NCBI GenBank assembly: GCA_964059195.1
Contig: CAXKWD010000005.1
Location: 89,107,882-89,171,881 of the forward strand
DNA from: Ectobius pallidus
Taxonomy: Eukaryota > Arthropoda > Insecta > Blattodea > Ectobiidae
Length of the DNA stretch: 64,000 nucleotides
Direction: 5' to 3'
The notes beneath the pieces are model-generated. The model had not been told where the DNA came from. It searched no databases and saw only the letters and a list, made by a program, of their open reading frames with translations. Shown here in pieces: positions 58,454-64,000 of this stretch (position 1 is its first letter; each line of letters starts with the position of its first letter). A program made the translations under genes and the position numbers.

Positions 58454-59739
58454 GGGGAGAGTGTTGTACCTTGGGCCATTTTTTATTGTTTTGCCTTTAA
58501 CTCGAATTCTAATAGCATTTTCTTAGTTTTTTAGTCTCTTACCAATGTACTGTGCTTTCTTAACATTATGGCGTTTGTTTTAAGTATGTACTCCAGTAAA
58601 AAATAAGTATAAGAAAAAAATTAAAATATACTGCACAGTGGCTCAAGGTACAACACCCTCATGTACCATGGACCATACTGCATAAGGGCATAAATAGAAA
58701 TTTCCAGAGGCTGAAGCCTATGCGAAGTGTATGGGGGGAATATTACCATCACTACACCAGTAGCTGATGCCTTTTCCAGAGCATCAATAAACAGATGTGT
58801 CTCGTGATTGTCCAAGATCAAAAGAACCCTATTTTCTTCAGTTAAGAAAATGGTCAAGAAACTTTAAAAAATGTTGCTTCATTTGACCACCCGGATAAAT
58901 TAGCAGCTCCCATACACCCTAGAAGGCCACCAAACAACATTCTGTCCTTGAAATGAACACGAGGGAATATGAACAAAGGAGGTAGTTAGTTTCCAACAGC
59001 ATTCACAGCTCCAGTCATAGTGACTAGTTGCCCTCTTTCGGTTGATGTTGCACTTTCAATCTGTTTTAGACTTTTAGGATCAACGATGTTTGAGTGTCCC
59101 TGCACAGTGCTTAGGCCAGTTTCGTCCAAGTTCCATATGTTTTCAAGAGGAATGGGACCAAATCTGTTGTGAACATTTTTGATGTTATCGAAGAAACATT
59201 TTCTTCTCTGGATCATTCGAATTAATTTTCTTAAGAGCCTTTTTCAAAACTCTTGCGTCAGCAGGCTCCCGGGTCCTACTACGAGTCATTGTTGTCCTGA
59301 CAACAATACTGGAACACATAAAAATAAAATATAATGTAACCTCTTGTACCATGGTCCGCCGGCTCAAGGTACACGATTGTCTGTTTCCACACAAATATGG
59401 CTATCGATATGATCTTCCGGTATCTAAATAACAAAATGTATGGTCATTTTACTCACCAAATAATAGTGAATCCAATGGATATTTGCAAAAACATCTTTAT
59501 GCACAAGATAAACTTCAATTATCAAGCAATTGGCGAGGCAAAATTTTAGTTTTCACCAGAAAAAACAACGTTTTGGTCTTGAACACGCAGATCTGAAGCA
59601 AACACGTCGAAAATTGCACAGAGACTGCCTGAGGCCACGAGAAGCATATAGTTCAACGGTTAGCGCGCTAGATGTCAACAGTTCTCAGATATTAGAACTG
59701 GTCCAAGGTACACTATGGTCTTGGTACAACACTCTCCCC
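58454..59739 (-). mobile_element. pogo-like DNA transposon with intact ends
   Basis: GGGGAGAGTGTTGTACC (58454-58470) is exactly inverted at 59723-59739, with TA at 58452-58453 and 59740-59741. Length 1286 bp. Subterminal copies of GGTAC with CCAAGGTAC/CTCAAGGTAC motifs recur inside (58470, 58646, 59366, 59706), possible transposase binding sites. It carries a decayed pogo/Tigger-type DDE_1 transposase on the minus strand. Confidence 0.9.
58621..59394 (-). pseudogene. pogo/Tigger-type (DDE_1) transposase, decayed
   Basis: From 59216 down: CFFDNIKNVHNRFGPIPLEN, IWNLDETGLSTVQGHSN with the first catalytic D, then TSTERGQLVTMTGAVNAVGN and a stop. The frame then continues LPPLFIFPRVHFKDRM, shifts near 58860, and gives RVLLILDNHETHLFIDALEK with the second D, followed by FPPYTSHRLQPLEISIYA. 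The N-terminal DNA-binding domain is mostly lost: the frame above 59216 keeps only a RVLKKALKKINSN-like basic piece. One stop and at least two shifts make it inactive. Confidence 0.88.
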
Positions 59740-59741
59740 TA

Positions 59742-61585
59742 CTGGGGGTATAATAGGACTACATTCTCGTTTCATTATCATCCACCCTGGAAAACACAAA
59801 TATGAAGTTTATTAATACTTAACAATAATTTTTATCAATTCCAGAAAATCTCTCCCTGGCCAACCAATAGGAAGAAGCTGTAGATGACAGTGTGGTGCGG
59901 TGCCAGTTTTAAAGGTAAGCTGTTTTACATGTATTATTTTATTTGTAGAAATTAATATAGCCTACTCCATTTCCATGTTATAAAGTAAGACATGCTTTAT
60001 AGCCAACTCGTTTGCAATAATGAAGACCGACGAACAAAATATAACCTATTGTATCTTTTTCATTGGGTATCACTTTATATATAGGTCTACCAGGAAAAAT
60101 AAACAGTTGACAGAAAGCAATTATGAATCTTATGTGAATTCAAGAAAATAGGCCTACATACTAGGATAAAAGAAATGTCAAACATACCGAAAAATTCCCA
60201 TTTATACTTTGCTGTCGATATCGCTATTGTTTAATAACCGTGTACTGTAATGAGTAGGATAATATTCTAAACTATTAGTGTTGAAAGCGGTTAATTTTGT
60301 TATTTATTTACCAGTTGCACCTGTAAAGACTACCACACACAGAAAGCTATGCTATGCTATGCTGTGCTGTGCTGTGCTATGCTATGCTATGCTATGCTAT
60401 GCTATCAGTGGCTGATCTAGGGGAGGAGCCGTAGGGGCCTTGCTATTTCTTATTTTTTCTCCCACAACTCTGTCGTATTGCTCGTCTCTATACATTTACT
60501 AATTAAAATGAGGAAAGCTGATGCTTTTTGGCTTTTATTACCAGATAATTTGTGTATTTTTGTGTTGCCAATGATTATTAGAAATGTCGTAAGTTACATT
60601 CGCTTAAGAAAATTGGTAAGCATTATGTAGATGATATCAGTATGAGATGTTCTGTTGAATAAAAGTTTGAATGTTGCCAGTTAACAATAAATTATCATAT
60701 AAATGGAATAATGCATTACCTTCCACCCATGTGGGTCAAATTCCGCACTAAATCGCATAGGCAATATTCGCATGAAGGTAATCTTTGCGATAATACCATA
60801 GATAAATTCCGCAGGAACCAAATTTCAATGCCCAAATTCATAGGTAATGTAAAAACAGGAAAGTGAAATAGGTACCAGTATCCTTCCACTTTATCCAGGC
60901 TTTGGACTGGCTGATTATACAAGAAATCAGGTGGGGTTAAAAATTGTGTTTCCATTTCTGGGCGTCAGGTGTGGTTAAAAATATGTTTTCGTCCAACTTA
61001 GGACTGGTTGATTTGCAAGAAATAAGAGAGGTTAAAATTGTCTCTCCGTTTCCGGGCGTCAAGTGTAGTAAATGCTCAATAACAAATTTCCTTTACTTAA
61101 ACATATATTTACAAGTAACAAATCTGACTACTGTCATTCTATATACACTCCCCCCTTACAGTAACAGTAACCATCGATGATTAGCAAATCCTTCCCCTTT
61201 TCGGATACACAATGTTTCACTTCCATTACGACAAGACGACTGCCACACAGTATTCCATACAGTATGGGAGGACAAGCACACGAAGAAATAGATAACCAAC
61301 TTTGAAGCGGGAATCATCTGTGACCCAAGAACTAGTGATAACATTTTGTGCATATATACCTATGCGTTTAGACGAGCCGAACATTTTTGTGCGGAATTTG
61401 TCTTGCCCGGTGGGAACGTTTGCATTTTTTCTGTCCAATTATAAGAAGGATGATTTAATTAAATTTATCTGCATAAGAAATTATTTTAAATGTTCTCTTT
61501 ATATAGGCTAGTGGATTCAAATGGGTTAAGGTCAGGATATCAGTTGACAAATGTCAAAAGCCAATTTCAAAGTGTTTGTGTGTGT
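59742..61585. other. No gene recognised
   Basis: AT-rich, 1.8 kb, holding the GCTAT microsatellite. Small open frames at 60716-61511 on both strands lack motifs. Confidence 0.5.
60346..60405. repeat. (GCTAT/GCTGT)n pentanucleotide microsatellite
   Basis: Twelve units; units 4-7 of the run are GCTGT variants. Confidence 0.95.
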
Positions 61586-61589
61586 GTGT

Positions 61590-61594
61590 GCAGG

Positions 61595-61687
<93 letters not shown>
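61590..61687. repeat. (TA)n microsatellite with a central AAGCTT
   Basis: About 98 bp of TA with one TAAGCTTA interruption, preceded by (GT)n at 61574-61589. Confidence 0.97.
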
Positions 61688-61689
<2 letters not shown>

Positions 61690-61691
<2 letters not shown>

Positions 61692-62080
61692 GTGTGTCTG
61701 TAGCTTCCAAAATAATTAGCAAATATTTATATACAGACTATTCCATTTATTATTATGGCACTAGGTTTGCAAGAAAGAAGAGAACTGATTTATCGCAGTT
61801 TGGGACCCCAAGACAAATAAGTACTAACAAACTACATAATGTAATACGTTCAAGACATCAACATTCATGGTAAGGCCTTAGGCTTAACATTGAAATAAGA
61901 TTAACACCTTCATCATATTATGGACAATATCTACTTACCAACTGCTGAGATGTTTTAGGGATCAAAAGGATGAGAAAAAGCAAAACAGCATCAATTAACA
62001 TAGGCTATTAGGGATCTAAGAGGAGTAAAACCGTTATCATTTCATAGACCAACTGGAATACCCAGAAAAAACAAGTTTTA
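61690..62080. other. No gene recognised
   Basis: AT-rich spacer before the satellite. Confidence 0.5.
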
Positions 62081-64000
62081 CTTATGTAATCGCTCTAAAA
62101 GAAAAAAGAAACAAACACATTATAATTCTGTAATCGATCTAAGGCAATGTGAAGAAACAAACAAAAGTTTGTAGGCCTATTATGCAATCGATTCAAGGAA
62201 AAAAGAAAAAAAATGGTTTTTATTATGTAATCGATTTAAAGGAATAAGAAGAAAGAAACGATTTTATTAAGTAACCGATTTAAAGGAATAAGAATAAACA
62301 AAAACAATTTTATTAAGTAATCAATTTAAAGGAATAAGAAAAAAAAAATGATTAAGTAACCGATTTAAAGAATAAGAAGAAATTTTTTTTTTATTAAGTA
62401 ATCGATTTAAAGGAACAAGAAGATACAAAAACGTTTTTATTAAGTAAACGATTTAAAGGAATAAGAAGAAAACAGTTTTTATTAAGTACTCGATTTAAAG
62501 GATTAAGATGAAACGAAATTTTTATATTAAGTAATCAATTTAAAGGAATAAGAACAAACAAAAAAGTTCTTATTAAGTAATCGATTTAAAGAAATAAGAA
62601 GAAACAAAGAAGTTTTTATAAAGTAATCGATTTAAAGGAATAAAAAGAAACAAAAAAACTCTTTATTAAGTAATCGATTTAAGTGAGTAAGAAGAAACAA
62701 AGAAAGTTTTTATTTAGTAATCGATTTAAAGGAATAAGAAGAAACAAATAGTTTTTATTAAGTAATCGATTTAAAGGAATAAGAAACAATAAACGATTTT
62801 ATTGAGTAATCGATTTAAAGGAATAAGAACAAACAAAAATGTTCTTATTAAGAAATCGTTTTAAAGGAATAAGAAGAAACAAAAAAGTTTTTATGAGTAA
62901 TCGATTTAAAAAAATAGGAAGAAACAAAAAACGACTTAATTAAGTAATAAATTTAAAGGAATAAGTAGAAACAAACAAGTTCTTATTAAGTAATCGATTT
63001 AGAGGAATAAGAAGAAAATAACAGTTTTTATTAAGCAATCGATTTAAAGGAATAAGAAGAATCGAAAAAGTTTTTATTAAGTAATCGATTTAAAGGAGTA
63101 ATAAGAAACTGAAGACGATATTATTAAGTAATCGATTTAAAGGAATAATAAGAACCAAAAACCATTTTATTAAGTAATCGATTTAAAGGAATGAGAAAAT
63201 ACAAATAGTTTTTATTATGTAATCGATTTAAGGGAATAAGAAGAATCAAAGAAGCTTTTATTAAGTAATCGATTTAAAGGATTATGAAGAAACAAAAAAC
63301 GACGTTATTAAGTAATCAATTTAAAGGGATAAGAAGAAACAAAAAGTTTTTTTAAGTAATCAGTTTAAAGGAAAAGAGGAAACAAAAAAGCTTTTCTTAA
63401 CTAATCGATTTAAAGGAATAAGAAGAAACAGAAGACGATTTTATCGATTTAAAGGAATAATAAGAACCAAAAACGATTTTATTAAGTAATCGATTAAAAG
63501 GAATAAGAAGACACAAACAGTTTTTATTAAGAAATCGATTTAAAGGAATAAGAAGAATCAAAAGTTTTTATTAAGTAATCGATTTAAAGGAATAAGAAGA
63601 AACAAAAAACGACTTTATTAAGTAATCAATTTAAAGGAATAAGAAGAAACAAATTTTTTTTATTAAGCAATCGATTTAAGGAATAAGAAGAAAAAAGTTG
63701 TTATTAAGTATTCGATTTAAAGGATTAAGAAGAAACGAATTTTTTTTATTAAGTAATCGATTTAAAGGAATAAGAAGAAACGAAAGAGTTTTTATTAAGC
63801 AATCGATTTAAAGGAATAATAAGAAACTGAAGACGGTCTTATTAAGTAATCGATTTAAAGGAATAAGAACCAAAAACGATTTTATTAAGTAATCCATTTA
63901 ATGGAATAAGAAAAAACAAATAGTTTTTATTGAGTAATCGATTTAAAGGAATAAGAAGAAACAAAAAAGTTTTTATCAAGTAACCGATTTAAAGGAATAA
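62080..64000. repeat. Satellite array of about 46-bp units, continuing past the window
   Basis: Roughly forty head-to-tail units with consensus TAAGTAATCGATTTAAAGGA then ATAAGAAGAAACAAAAAAG and TTTTTAT. The first few units (to about 62220) are the most diverged, as at the edge of an array. Nearly every unit keeps ATCGATTT. Variant units recur in order (see findings), indicating higher-order structure. No coding capacity. Confidence 0.95.

Noticed and set aside
61490..61873. 127-codon open frame
   Set aside because: Mostly (TA)n repeat read as Ile-Tyr; no protein-like part.
62080..64000. CRISPR-like array
   Set aside because: Units of about 46 bp abut directly with no unique spacers, in an animal genome. 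It is a satellite.

Overview
The window is nuclear DNA from a large, AT-rich, transposon-filled animal genome, most likely an arthropod. The grounds are spliced exons of a Tbx1/org-1 T-box gene, an insect-type assortment of LINEs, tRNA-headed SINEs, mariner/pogo/hAT relics, MITEs and long simple repeats. A large-genome insect (for example a cockroach-like species) fits, but the species is a guess. There is no bacterial, organellar or viral content.

The only host gene recognised is on the minus strand: four phase-compatible T-box exons (38065-38181, 35766-35922, 33661-33819, 33370-33437) and a probable fifth exon at 21854-21966. They encode the T-box from just after its N-terminal strand to its C-terminal end. 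The exon carrying the start of the T-box lies outside the window, to the right. Introns of about 2 to 11 kb are packed with mobile elements.

Layout: 1-8 kb holds SINEs, MITEs and microsatellites. 8137-14816 is a five-deep nest of insertions: a TIR element containing a LINE, which contains a long-inverted-repeat element, which contains an apparently intact Tc1/mariner-type DD82E (Sailor-like) transposon, which contains a SINE. 15-20 kb has dispersed repeats and a CR1/Jockey-type LINE. 21.8-38.2 kb is the T-box gene with intronic hAT, L1/Tx1, MITE and pogo insertions. 40.4-44.5 kb is a cluster of one dispersed repeat family. 52.6-55.4 kb is a nearly full-ORF RTE LINE. 58.45-59.74 kb is a pogo-like element with near-perfect ends. 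From about 62.1 kb to the right edge runs a satellite of about 46-bp units with higher-order structure.

The most striking signal is genome-wide rather than a gene. The palindrome TAGGCCTA occurs about fifty times (hand count) where fewer than one is expected. At five places, comparison with a sister repeat or a conserved reading frame indicates that GGCCTA was inserted after a TA dinucleotide. Two of these insertions create TAG stops. The pattern TA to TA-GGCC-TA is what a TA-targeting transposon with GG...CC ends would leave as an excision scar. This is inference and is laid out below with tests.
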